Shown: piece after piece, positions 32,949-41,189 of the stretch | Numbering within the stretch: position 1 is the first letter of the stretch | Layout: the number at the start of each line of letters is the position of its first letter | NCBI RefSeq assembly: GCF_003030345.1 | Contig: NZ_CP028158.1 | Location: 2,604,001-2,668,000, forward strand | Direction of reading: 5' to 3' | DNA from: Plantactinospora sp. BC1 | Lineage (GTDB): Bacteria; Actinomycetota; Actinomycetes; Mycobacteriales; Micromonosporaceae | Length of the DNA: 64,000 nt | The notes under the pieces: model-generated | Seen by the model: only the letters and a program-made list of their open reading frames with translations | What the model was told of the DNA's origin: nothing | The model's database searches: none | Position numbers and translations under genes: made by a program

Positions 32949-33950
32949 GTGGAACCTGAACTCATCGCCGTACTGGCGGTGATCGCCGTCGCGCTGCTCT
33001 TCGACTACACCAACGGGTTCCACGACGCCGCGAACGCGATCGCCACCAGCATCTCCACCCGGGCGCTGACCCCCCGGGTCGCGCTCGGCATGGCGGCGAT
33101 CGGCAACTTCATCGGCGCGCACTTCGGCGCGGACGTGGCCAAGACGGTCGGCTCCGGCCTGGTCGAGCTGCCGCCCGGCGTCTCCAGCCTCGGCATCGTC
33201 TTCGCCGGGGTGATCGGCGCGATCACCTGGAACCTGATCACCTGGTACTTCGGCCTGCCCTCCTCGTCCTCGCACGCGCTGATCGGCGGGCTGGTCGGGT
33301 CGACGCTGGCCGCCTCCGGCACGGTGCTCTGGAAGGGCATCGGGGAGAGCGTCGTACTGCCGATGATCCTCTCGCCGCTGGTCGGTTTCCTCCTCGGTTA
33401 CCTGGTCATGGTCGCCGTTCAGTGGATCTTCCGGAACGGGCAGCCCGGCAAGCTCAACCGGGGCTTCCGGTGGGCCCAGACCGCCTCGGCGGCGGCGATG
33501 TCGATCGGGCACGGCATGCAGGACGCCGCCAAGACGATCGGCATCGTGGTGCTCGCCCTCTTCGTCGGCGGCTACCAGAGCAGTGCCGAGCACATCCCGG
33601 AGTGGGCGTTCTGGACCTCGGCGACCGTACTGGCCCTCGGCACGTACGCGGGCGGCTGGCGGATCATCCGTACCCTCGGGCGGAAGATCATCGACCTCCG
33701 GCCGCCGGAGGGCTTCGCCGCCGAGACCGTCGCCAGCGGGGTGCTCTACTTCAACGCCCTGGTGCTGGGCGCACCGATCTCCACCACGCACACCATCACC
33801 TCTGCGATCATGGGCGTCGGGGCGACCAAGCGGCTCTCCGCCGTCCGGTGGGGCGTCGCCGGCAACATCGTCGGCGCCTGGATCCTGACCTTCCCGGCGG
33901 CCGGCTCGATCGGCGCCCTGATGTACGTCGTGGTCAACCCGCTCTTCTGA
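32949..33950 (+). CDS. pit: Low-affinity inorganic phosphate transporter (PiT family)
   Basis: A 333-residue membrane protein with about ten transmembrane segments and the two inverted PiT signatures: FDYTNGFHDAANAIATSIST near residue 18 and SIGHGMQDAAKTIGIV near residue 180. The SSSSHALIGGLVGSTLA loop and the matching ISTTHTITSAIMGVG loop, the substrate sites of the two halves, are both present. It imports metal-phosphate with protons. It forms an operon with the DUF47 gene, and pst genes lie 3 kb downstream. Confidence 0.95.
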   Translation: MEPELIAVLAVIAVALLFDYTNGFHDAANAIATSISTRALTPRVALGMAAIGNFIGAHFGADVAKTVGSGLVELPPGVSSLGIVFAGVIGAITWNLITWYFGLPSSSSHALIGGLVGSTLAASGTVLWKGIGESVVLPMILSPLVGFLLGYLVMVAVQWIFRNGQPGKLNRGFRWAQTASAAAMSIGHGMQDAAKTIGIVVLALFVGGYQSSAEHIPEWAFWTSATVLALGTYAGGWRIIRTLGRKIIDLRPPEGFAAETVASGVLYFNALVLGAPISTTHTITSAIMGVGATKRLSAVRWGVAGNIVGAWILTFPAAGSIGALMYVVVNPLF

Positions 33951-34025
33951 GCCTCCCGCCCCGCCTCGTCCGGCCCACCGGCCGGTCCGGCCCACCGGTC
34001 GGGCCGGGCGGGAGCGCCGGGACGG

Positions 34026-35021
34026 TCAGGGGTACGTGACGCCGATCTGCTCGCGGATGTCGTCGAGCAGGCCCATCACCTCCAGGGTGGCGGCGTGCGG
34101 CACCAGCGGGCTCTCCAGCAGCCCGGCGGCGAGGCAGCGCTGCACCTCGGCCGCCTCGTGCTGGTAACCCGAGCCGGTCAGGTCGACCGGCAGCAGTTCC
34201 GGGTCGGCGCCGTCCCGGAGCAGGGTGACCTGGCCGGGCCGGTAGAACGGCGGGGCCAGCTCGATCCGGCCGGTCCGCCCGGTGATCACCGCCGCCACCC
34301 GGGTCGCGCCGATCATGCCGCAGCTCAGCGTGGCGACCGCGCCCGAGTCGTAGCCGAGGATGATCCCGGTGTTCTCGTCCACCCCCTCCGGGCTGATCCT
34401 GGCCCAGGAGCGGACCTGGTCCGGCCGGCCGAGCAGCAGGTGCGCCAGGCTGACCGGATAGACCCCGAGGTCCAGCAGGGCGCCGCCGCCGAGCGCCCGG
34501 GCCCGCATCCGGTGCTCCGGCGGGAACGGCCCGGCGACCCCGAAGTCCGCCTGCACGCTGGTCACCTCGCCGATCGCACCGTCGGCGATCAGCTCCAGGA
34601 TCCGGAGTACGACCGGATTGCACCGCATCCACATCGCCTCCATCAGGAAGCGGTTGCCGGCACGGGCCGCGTCGACGAGTTGCTGTGCGGCGGCCCGGTC
34701 CAGGGTGATCGGCTTCTCGACCAGTACCGCCCGGCCGGCGTCGAGGCAGGCCGTCGTGGCCTCGAAGTGCGCGGCGTGCGGGGTGGCGACGTAGACCACG
34801 TCGATCTCGTCGTCGGCGGCGAACTCCTGCCACGACCCGTACGCCCGGGGCACCCCGTGCCGGTCGGCGAAGGCGCGGGCCGTCTCCGGGGTACGGGAAC
34901 CGACCGCCACCACCTCGGCGTCCGGCAGCAGCTTCAGGTCCTCGACGAAGGTCGCCGCGATGTAACCGGTGGCCAGGATGCCCCAACGGGTCTTGCTTTC
35001 GCTGCCAGATTGCTGCGCCAT
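34026..35021 (-). CDS. Gfo/Idh/MocA-family oxidoreductase
   Basis: A 331-residue NAD(P)-dependent dehydrogenase of sugars or cyclitols. The Rossmann start is WGILATGYIAATFVEDL, followed by VYVATPHAAHFE and the family's LVEKPITLD with the catalytic lysine. The C-terminal domain includes GGGALLDLGVYPVSLAHLLLG. ATG 35021 has GAAGAGG upstream with short spacing; a longer frame to 35117 is open but not conserved-looking. It is convergent with pit. Substrate unknown. Confidence 0.92.
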   Translation of the reverse strand: MAQQSGSESKTRWGILATGYIAATFVEDLKLLPDAEVVAVGSRTPETARAFADRHGVPRAYGSWQEFAADDEIDVVYVATPHAAHFEATTACLDAGRAVLVEKPITLDRAAAQQLVDAARAGNRFLMEAMWMRCNPVVLRILELIADGAIGEVTSVQADFGVAGPFPPEHRMRARALGGGALLDLGVYPVSLAHLLLGRPDQVRSWARISPEGVDENTGIILGYDSGAVATLSCGMIGATRVAAVITGRTGRIELAPPFYRPGQVTLLRDGADPELLPVDLTGSGYQHEAAEVQRCLAAGLLESPLVPHAATLEVMGLLDDIREQIGVTYP

Positions 35022-35158
35022 GGAACCTCTTCGACTACGGGCCGGCGGGGAACAGCCCGGGGGCATTCCCGGCGACCCGACGTGGCCGGCTGCGTGAACC
35101 CGATCATCGTCCACCACGTCAGCCGCCCCTCGCGACTCGGGCTGCGGTTACCTCCAGC

Positions 35159-35190
35159 CGCTCCCGCTCCCGCTCCCGCTCCCGCTCCCT
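35159..35190. repeat. Hexanucleotide repeat
   Basis: About five copies of CGCTCC in a row, noncoding, upstream of the oxidoreductase gene. Confidence 0.85.
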
Positions 35191-35300
35191 GCGCGGGCGC
35201 GGCGGCGTGCGGGGTCCCTCGAACGGCGGCCGACCCGATTTCCTGACCTCGTGCCGCGTGGGAGGCGGCGCCGTCGGGCCGGAGTAGCTGCCCAGCGAGA

Positions 35301-35631
35301 CTGTCGAGCTGCCCCGCTTGTGCGCCCGCGGCCTGCTTGTGCGCCCGCGGCCTGCTTGTGCGTCCGCGGCCCGCTTGTGCGTCCGCGACCTGCTTGTGCG
35401 TCCGCGGCCCGCTTGTGCGTCCGCGACCTGCTTGTGCGTCCGCGACCTGCTTGTGCGCCCGCGGCCCGCTTGTGCGTCCGCGACCTGCTTGTGCGTCCGC
35501 GACCTGCTTGTGCGCCCGCGACCTGCTTCTGCGTCCGCGACCTGCTTGTGCGCCCGCGACCTGCTTCTGCGCCCCGCTCCGTTACCGGCGGCCCGGCTCT
35601 GCGTGCCCCGTCCGTGCACCCAGCTCGACAG
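35301..35631. mobile_element. Inverted-repeat-bounded element 1 (MITE-like)
   Basis: The 331-base segment is bounded by CTGTCGAGCT and AGCTCGACAG; the inverted match extends to 13 bp (GACTGTCGAGCTG at 35299-35311, CAGCTCGACAGTC at 35621-35633). It contains a 19-bp tandem array and no convincing gene. Its first 30 bases (35300-35329) recur exactly at 55814-55843, where the same termini bound a second element. No transposase is present and no target duplication is evident, so the assignment as a nonautonomous element is inference. Confidence 0.45.
35317..35579. repeat. 19-bp tandem array, about 13.6 copies
   Basis: Units start every 19 bases from 35317 with consensus CTTGTGCGYCCGCGRCCYG. Variation is mainly T/C at unit position 9, A/G at 15, T/C at 18, and CTTCTG in the units at 35526 and 35564. 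The period is not a multiple of three, there are no spacers, and all frames look alike, so it is neither a CRISPR nor a coding repeat. Confidence 0.95.
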
Positions 35632-35693
35632 TCCGCGTACCGACTACTCCCCGGTCGGCCGGGCAGCTCGCCGGGCGGCGCCGGTGGTGCCAC

Positions 35694-35699
35694 TACTCT
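35694..35699 (+). promoter_or_regulatory. -10 element of the NUDIX gene (leaderless)
   Basis: TACTCT, six bases before ATG 35706. Confidence 0.55.
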
Positions 35700-35705
35700 C
35701 GCTGC

Positions 35706-36536
35706 ATGACCAGCTTCGTCGTCCCGGAGTCGATCGCCGCGCACGCCCGCCGGTTCTATGCCGAGCGCGGGGTGCCGGTGGCCGCCCGGCCGGCCGCGAC
35801 CGTGCTGCTGCTCCGGCCCGACGCGTCCGGTCGACCCGGCTTCGAGGTGTACATGATCCGCCGCGCCGCCAGCATGACCTTCGGCGGCATGTACGCCTTC
35901 CCGGGCGGCAGCGTCGACCCGGGCGACTCCGAGATCCGGCTCGACTGGACCGGGCCGGACGCCGCCGGCTGGGGCGACCGGCTCGGCCTGTCCCCCGGGG
36001 CGGCCCAGGCGGTGGTCTGCGCGGCGGCCCGCGAGGTCTTCGAGGAGGCGGGAGTGCTGCTCGCCGGCCCGGACCACCAGGCCGTGGTCGGCGACGTCAG
36101 CGGCGACGAATGGGAGCGGGCCCGGCAGGCGCTGGTGAACCGGCGTACCGGCTTCGCCGACCTGCTCCGGGACTGCCGGCTCACCCTCCGCTCCGACCTG
36201 CTGCTGCCCTGGAGCCGCTGGGTCACCCCGGAGTTCGAGCCGCGCCGCTTCGACACGTACTTCTTCGTGGCGCTGCTGCCGATGGGGCAGCGGCCCCGGG
36301 ACGTTTCCGGGGAGGCCGACCACACCGAGTGGATCCGGCCGGCGGACGCGCTGGCCCGGGCGGCGGCGGGGGAGATGGCGATGTTGCCGCCCACCATGAT
36401 CACGCTGACCGAACTCGACACCTGCCCCGACCTGACCGCCCTGCCGGAGATCGCCGCCGCCCGCACCCCGGCCACCCCGATCATGCCCCGCCTCGCGGAG
36501 ACCGAAGACGGCACCCCGCACTTCCACCTCGACTGA
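35706..36536 (+). CDS. NUDIX hydrolase (NUDT19/CoA-diphosphatase-like)
   Basis: A 276-residue pyrophosphohydrolase. The N-terminal strand RPAATVLLLRPD and YMIRRAASMTFGGMYAFPGGS lead into the Nudix box, whose two parts are split by an insertion: GGSVDPGDSE and then AAREVFEEAGVLL with the metal-binding glutamates. The insertion and the FDTYFFVALLP strand fit the NUDT7/NUDT19-like branch that hydrolyses CoA derivatives. Actual substrate not readable. Start supported by TACTCT six bases upstream. It is convergent with pstB. Confidence 0.9.
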   Translation: MTSFVVPESIAAHARRFYAERGVPVAARPAATVLLLRPDASGRPGFEVYMIRRAASMTFGGMYAFPGGSVDPGDSEIRLDWTGPDAAGWGDRLGLSPGAAQAVVCAAAREVFEEAGVLLAGPDHQAVVGDVSGDEWERARQALVNRRTGFADLLRDCRLTLRSDLLLPWSRWVTPEFEPRRFDTYFFVALLPMGQRPRDVSGEADHTEWIRPADALARAAAGEMAMLPPTMITLTELDTCPDLTALPEIAAARTPATPIMPRLAETEDGTPHFHLD

Positions 36537-36539
36537 AAC

Positions 36540-36591
36540 GTGATCCCGGAGAGTTCGGCCTGCCAGGGTGAGCCGGACTCTCCGGGATCAC
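36540..36591. terminator. Bidirectional terminator (NUDIX/pstB)
   Basis: GTGATCCCGGAGAGT (36540-36554) and ACTCTCCGGGATCAC (36577-36591) form a perfect 15-bp stem, extended inward by CGGC/GCCG. It lies between convergent stops. Confidence 0.85.
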
Positions 36592-36612
36592 CGAAGAGCG
36601 GATGTGCCGGGC

Positions 36613-37389
36613 TCAGCCGAAGCGGCCGGTGATGTAGTCCTCGGTCTTCTTCACGCTCGGGTTGCTGAAGATCTTCTGGGTGTCGTCGTACTCGATGAGC
36701 CGGCCCGGGTCGCCGGTGCGCTCGATCGAGAAGAAGGCCGTCCGGTCCGAGACCCGGGCCGCCTGCTGCATGTTGTGCGTCACGATGATGATCGTGTAGC
36801 GGTCCTTGAGCTTGAACATCAGGTCCTCGATCGCCAGCGTGGAGATCGGGTCCAGCGCCGAGCAGGGCTCGTCCATCAGCACCACCTGCGGCTCGACCGC
36901 GATGGTCCGGGCGATGCAGAGCCGCTGCTGCTGCCCGCCGGAAAGGCCCGCCCCGGGCTTGCCGAGCCGGTCCTTGACCTCGTCCCAGAGGTTCGCCGAG
37001 CGCAGCGCCCGCTCGGCCGACTCCGCCAGGACCGACTTCTTGCGTACCCCGTTGAGCCGCAGCCCGGCGACCACGTTGTCGAAGATCGACATGGTGGGGA
37101 ACGGGTTGGGGCGCTGGAAGACCATCCCGATCATCCGGCGGACCGCGGTCACGTCCACGTCCCGCTCGTAGATGTTCTGGTCGTCGATGGTGAGTTTGCC
37201 GTCGACCCGGGCACCGGGCAGCACCTCGTGCATCCGGTTGATGGTGCGCAGGAAGGTCGACTTGCCGCAGCCCGAGGGTCCGATGAGCGCGGTGACGGTC
37301 TTCGGTTCGACGGTGAGGTGGATGTCCTCGATCGCCTTGAACGAGCCGTAGTACGCGGTGACGCTGTTCGCGTCGATTCGCTTGGCCAT
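36613..37389 (-). CDS. pstB: Phosphate ABC transporter ATPase PstB
   Basis: A 258-residue ATPase with Walker [10 protein letters not shown], the PstB-typical [18 protein letters not shown], signature [16 protein letters not shown], Walker [14 protein letters not shown] and the switch histidine in VTHNMQQA. It powers the high-affinity phosphate importer. ATG 37389 is preferred to 37395, because AAGGA then has seven-base spacing. Last gene of pstSCAB; 16 bases separate it from pstA. Confidence 0.97.
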   Translation of the reverse strand: MAKRIDANSVTAYYGSFKAIEDIHLTVEPKTVTALIGPSGCGKSTFLRTINRMHEVLPGARVDGKLTIDDQNIYERDVDVTAVRRMIGMVFQRPNPFPTMSIFDNVVAGLRLNGVRKKSVLAESAERALRSANLWDEVKDRLGKPGAGLSGGQQQRLCIARTIAVEPQVVLMDEPCSALDPISTLAIEDLMFKLKDRYTIIIVTHNMQQAARVSDRTAFFSIERTGDPGRLIEYDDTQKIFSNPSVKKTEDYITGRFG

Positions 37390-37405
37390 GATCATTCCTT
37401 CGGGG

Positions 37406-38497
37406 TCAGCGGCTGAACCGGTTGCGGCGGGCCAGCAGTTTCGCCGCGATCGTCAGGATCAGCACGAGGGCGACGAGGGTGAGTGCGGCGGCCCAGGCGC
37501 GGGCCGGCGCGTACCGGGAGGCGTCCCCGGCCTGCTGGTAGACGAAGAGCGCCAGCGACGACTGGTTGTTCTCGAACGGGTTGAAGTTGATCGCCGCGCC
37601 GCCACCGGCGACCAGCAGTACCGGTGCGGTCTCGCCGGCCGCCCGGGCGACGGCCAGCATCACGCCGGTGACGATTCCGGGCAGCGCGGTGGGGAGCACG
37701 ATCCGCAGGATCGTCTTCCACTTCGGGATCCCGAGCGCGTACGCGCCCTCGCGCAGCGGTGCCGGTACCAGCCGGAGCATCTCCTCGGTGGAGCGCACGA
37801 TGGTGGGCAGCATCAGCACGCTCAACGCCAGCGAGGCGGCGAAGCCCGAGTAGCCCGGCCGCCCGTCGTTGAAGTACGGCGAGACGATCAGGATCCAGAA
37901 GGCGAGTACGAAGAGGCCGGCGACGATCGACGGAATGCCGGTCATCACGTCCACGAAGAACCGGATGGTGAAGGCGAACCGACCCCGGCCGTACTCGACG
38001 ATGTAGACGGCGCAGGCGATGCCGAGCGGCACGGTGATCAGGGTGGCGATGCCGACCTGCTCCAGCGTGCCGATGATGGCGTGGTACGCGCCGCCGTTTG
38101 GATCCCGGGCCCCGATGTTGTTCATCGAGGTGCCGAAGAAGTTGCCGTCCAGCCGCTCGACGCCCTTGCTGACCAGCGTCCAGGTGACCGAGGCCAGCGG
38201 CAGCAGGGCGAGCACGAAGGCGGAGTGGATCAGCGCGCTCCAGGTGCGGTTGCGCGCCTGCCGCCGCCCCTCCACCGCGTTGCTGGCGGCGAAGAGACCG
38301 ATCAGGTAGAAGACGACCGCGAGCGCGACGACCAGGGCGGCGCCGCCGATCCCGGCGCCGTAGACCAGCGCGGCCGAGAGGAGCACGGCGGCGACCGCGA
38401 TGCCGAGGCTCGCCGCCAGCGGCAGTTTCCGGGTACGCAGTTGCGGGCTCTGCCCCGGCGCGGCCGAGGGAGGTGCCGGCGTCAGTGTCGTCGTCAT
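37406..38497 (-). CDS. pstA: Phosphate ABC transporter permease PstA
   Basis: A 363-residue permease with about eight hydrophobic segments: two at the N-terminus (family members usually have one cytoplasmic extension here) and the six core segments. The EAA-like cytoplasmic loop reads [20 protein letters not shown] and the region before it [13 protein letters not shown] matches PstA. The charged residues that line the phosphate path, as in [11 protein letters not shown], are retained. Its ATG overlaps the pstC stop as ATGA, so the two permease subunits are translationally coupled. Confidence 0.96.
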   Translation of the reverse strand: MTTTLTPAPPSAAPGQSPQLRTRKLPLAASLGIAVAAVLLSAALVYGAGIGGAALVVALAVVFYLIGLFAASNAVEGRRQARNRTWSALIHSAFVLALLPLASVTWTLVSKGVERLDGNFFGTSMNNIGARDPNGGAYHAIIGTLEQVGIATLITVPLGIACAVYIVEYGRGRFAFTIRFFVDVMTGIPSIVAGLFVLAFWILIVSPYFNDGRPGYSGFAASLALSVLMLPTIVRSTEEMLRLVPAPLREGAYALGIPKWKTILRIVLPTALPGIVTGVMLAVARAAGETAPVLLVAGGGAAINFNPFENNQSSLALFVYQQAGDASRYAPARAWAAALTLVALVLILTIAAKLLARRNRFSR

Positions 38498-39618
38498 GCG
38501 GCGGACTCCGTGAACTCCCGGCGCCGGTAGATGATGGCCCGCGCGGTGATGTTGACGATCAGCGTGATCGAGAAGAGCACCAGACCGGAGGCGATCAGTG
38601 CGCCCCGGCCGACGTCGTTGGCCTCGCCGAACGCGTTGGCGATGTTGGCGGCGACGGTGTTACCGCCGTTTTCGATGATGTTGAACGAGATGCTGGAGAC
38701 GATGCCGAGGGTCATCGCCAGCGCGATGGTCTCGCCGAGCGCCCGGCCCAGGCCGAGCATGGTGGCGCCGATGACGCCGGGGCGCCCGTACGGCAGCACC
38801 GCCGTGCGGATCATCTCCCACTTGGTGGCGCCGAGCGCGAGCGCGGCCTCCTCGTTGGCGGTCGGGGTCTGCCGGAACACCTCGCGGGAGAGCGAGGTGA
38901 TGATCGGCAGCACCATGATGGCCAGTACCAGCGAGCCGAGCAGGATCGACCGGCCGAACGGACCCTCGCCGCCGAAGATCGGGATCCAGCCGAAGTACCT
39001 GTTCAGCCAGACCGAGAACTCCTGGACCGGGCTGTAGAAGAAGTCCCGCCCCCAAAGCCCGAAGACGACGCTCGGCACCGCCGCCAGCAGGTCGACCAGG
39101 AAGCCCAGCGCGGTGCCGATCCGGCGGGGCGCGTAGTGCGACAGGTAGAGCGCGATGCCGAGCGCTACCGGTACGGCGAGCAGCAGCGCCAGCACCGAGG
39201 TGAGTACGGTGCCGAAGGCCAGCGCGCCGATGCCGAACCTCGGCTCCGCCTCGTTGGGGAACCAGCCCTCGAAGGTGAGGAAGTTGACGGTGTTGGCGTT
39301 CAGCGCCGGTACGGCCTTGGCGATCAGGAAGATCGCGATCGCCACGATGATGACCAGCACCATCGTCCCGGCGGCCATGGTGAAGCCCTGGAAGAGGCGC
39401 TCGGCGCCGAAGGCCCGCCGCCGGGGCAGCGCACCGCCGCCACCCAGGCCGGTGCCGCCGCCGTCGCCGCCGCGCCAGCCGGCTCCGTCCGGAGCGCGGC
39501 CCGCGGGTGTCACTGGTACGTCGACCGACAGCGCGGCACCGGCGGACCCGGGGTGACCGATGGTCACAGCGGGTCCGCCGGTGCCGGCGTTGGCCGAGCG
39601 GTCTGGGGTGTCGCCCAT
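38494..39618 (-). CDS. pstC: Phosphate ABC transporter permease PstC
   Basis: A 374-residue permease. The first 70 residues are a glycine/alanine/proline-rich cytoplasmic extension (GGDGGGTGLGGGGALPRR). The core has six segments and the PstC loop NEEAALALGATKWEMIRTAV, with GLGRALGETIALAMTLG after it. It forms the membrane channel with PstA. The coding region begins 49 bases after the pstS stop and overlaps pstA. Confidence 0.96.
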   Translation of the reverse strand: MGDTPDRSANAGTGGPAVTIGHPGSAGAALSVDVPVTPAGRAPDGAGWRGGDGGGTGLGGGGALPRRRAFGAERLFQGFTMAAGTMVLVIIVAIAIFLIAKAVPALNANTVNFLTFEGWFPNEAEPRFGIGALAFGTVLTSVLALLLAVPVALGIALYLSHYAPRRIGTALGFLVDLLAAVPSVVFGLWGRDFFYSPVQEFSVWLNRYFGWIPIFGGEGPFGRSILLGSLVLAIMVLPIITSLSREVFRQTPTANEEAALALGATKWEMIRTAVLPYGRPGVIGATMLGLGRALGETIALAMTLGIVSSISFNIIENGGNTVAANIANAFGEANDVGRGALIASGLVLFSITLIVNITARAIIYRRREFTESAA

Positions 39619-39667
39619 CTGCTCGCTCGCTCCGTTGACGAAGTTATGAGGATGATCTATCGGTGGA

Positions 39668-40771
39668 TCAGGCGAGAGCCTTGACCGACGCCTCGACCTT
39701 GCTGCGGACCGACTCCGGCAGCGGGGCGTAGCCCAGCTCGGTCAGGTCGGCCTGCCCCTCGGTGCTGGCGGCGTAGCCGAGGAAGCCCTTGACCAGCGCC
39801 AGCTTGTCGGCGGCGAGGCCCTTGGAGCAGACGATCTCGTAGGTCACCAGGACGATCGGGTACGCCCCGGACTCCTTGGTGTTGAAGTCGATCTTCATCT
39901 TGAGGTCGTCGCCCTGGCCGACCACCTCGGCACCGGCGATGGTCTTACCGGCCGACTCGGCGGTCAGCTCGGCGTACTCGCCGGCCCCGTTGCCGATCTT
40001 GGCCATCTTCAGGCCGCCGTTCTCGGCGTACGACATCTCGACGTAGCTGATGCTGCCGTCGGCCTGCTTGACCGCGCTGGCCACGCCGTCCGACTTGGCC
40101 GCACCGGTGCCGCCCGGCGCCTTCCACGCCTTGCCCTTGCCGAAGGTCCAGTCCGCCTCGGCGGTCTTGGCCAGGAAGTCGGTGAAGTTGTCGGTGGTAC
40201 CCGACTCGTCCGAGCGGTGCACCGTCTGGATCGTGGTCGACGGCAGGGTGGCACCCGGGTTGTCGGCCTTGATCGCGGCGTCGTCCCACTTGGTGACCTT
40301 GCCCGCGAAGATCTTGGCGAGGGTGGCCGGCTTGAGCTGGAGGTTGTCCAGGCCGTTGACGTTGTAGACGACCGCGACCGGGCCGATCACCATCGGCAGG
40401 TGGATCGCCTTGCCGTCCGGGCACTTGGCGTCCGCCTTCGGCTGCTCGTCCTCCTTGAGCGCCGAGTCCGAGCCGGCGAAGTCGGCGGTACCGGCGATGA
40501 AGGCCTGGATGCCCGCGCCGGAACCGCTCGGCTCGTAGTTGATGGTCGAGCCGCTGCACTTCTGCTGGTACGCCTTGCGCCACTCGTCGACCGCGTTCTT
40601 CTGCGCCGACGAACCCTGGGCGTTGATCGTGCCCGTGGCGCAGTCGGCCGCCGCGGCGGAGCCGGAGGCCGATGCCTCGGTGGGCTCGTTATTGTCCGAG
40701 CCGCACGCGCTGACTGCCAGTGCCGTGGCCAGAGCGAGGCAGGCAATGGTGCCGTGCCGCTGGAGCTTCAC
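39668..40771 (-). CDS. pstS: Phosphate-binding lipoprotein PstS
   Basis: A 367-residue lipoprotein: signal peptide MKLQRHGTIACLALATALAV with lipobox VSAC, then the binding domain. Phosphate-contact segments are INAQGSSAQKNAVDEW, YEPSGSGAGIQAFIAG, DFAGSDSALK and HRSDESGTTDNFTDFL. It captures phosphate outside the membrane and delivers it to PstCA. The GTG at 40771 is used, with GAAGGGA about ten bases upstream; a GTG six codons earlier is possible. A PHO box lies about 115 bases upstream. Confidence 0.96.
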   Translation of the reverse strand: MKLQRHGTIACLALATALAVSACGSDNNEPTEASASGSAAAADCATGTINAQGSSAQKNAVDEWRKAYQQKCSGSTINYEPSGSGAGIQAFIAGTADFAGSDSALKEDEQPKADAKCPDGKAIHLPMVIGPVAVVYNVNGLDNLQLKPATLAKIFAGKVTKWDDAAIKADNPGATLPSTTIQTVHRSDESGTTDNFTDFLAKTAEADWTFGKGKAWKAPGGTGAAKSDGVASAVKQADGSISYVEMSYAENGGLKMAKIGNGAGEYAELTAESAGKTIAGAEVVGQGDDLKMKIDFNTKESGAYPIVLVTYEIVCSKGLAADKLALVKGFLGYAASTEGQADLTELGYAPLPESVRSKVEASVKALA

Positions 40772-41189
40772 CTGAAAGGTTCCCTTCACCTTGTATGAAA
40801 GCAAGCCCCGGGGCGCTGCCCCGGGAGCCGACTGGTGGTCGGCTAGTAGGGAAGTTAGGAGCGCCAGGTAGCCGGTTCGCCGGTCGCGAGTGAACGCAGG
40901 GTGAACAGGGGGAGCCGGCTGGGTGGCCGACTCCTGAGGGCAAGATGTCCGTTCCGTGAACCGTGGGACCGGTGCGACATCTAGGGCTATTAGTACGGTT
41001 CGCAACCCGCCCGGGCCAACCGGACGGACGGTGCCGGATGCTCCGTACGGCCCGGGCCGGTCAGCCGGCCGGACGCTGGCGATCCCCCGTGTGGTCGCCG
41101 CCGCCCGCCGCCCGGGACACCGTCGCGTCCACTCCGGACGGGCAGGGCCGGCGCGCCCGCCGCCAGCGCCTCGACGAGGGCGGCGACGG
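40772..41189. other. pstS leader and promoter region
   Basis: A 418-base gene-free region. On the minus strand it holds the PHO box, a TAACTT -10 candidate (40853-40858), and in the leader two hairpins: CCCGGGGC with GCCCCGGG (about 40807-40824) and GCCGAC with GTCGGC. The part from 40910 to 41189 shows no further structure I can support. Confidence 0.55.
40885..40906 (-). promoter_or_regulatory. PHO box of pstSCAB
   Basis: On the minus strand GTTCACCCTGC and GTTCACTCGCG stand as two consecutive 11-bp direct repeats, the PhoP-binding core. Confidence 0.85.

Noticed and set aside
35317..35579. Possible CRISPR array
   Set aside because: Units are directly adjacent without unique spacers, and no cas gene is near.
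35119..35619. Open frames of Arg/Lys/Ala-rich or Cys/Val/Arg-rich repeat proteins across the 19-bp array, on both strands
   Set aside because: The period of 19 is not a multiple of three, so every frame is read in turn; openness comes from the missing TAA/TAG/TGA in the unit, and there is no ribosome binding site.
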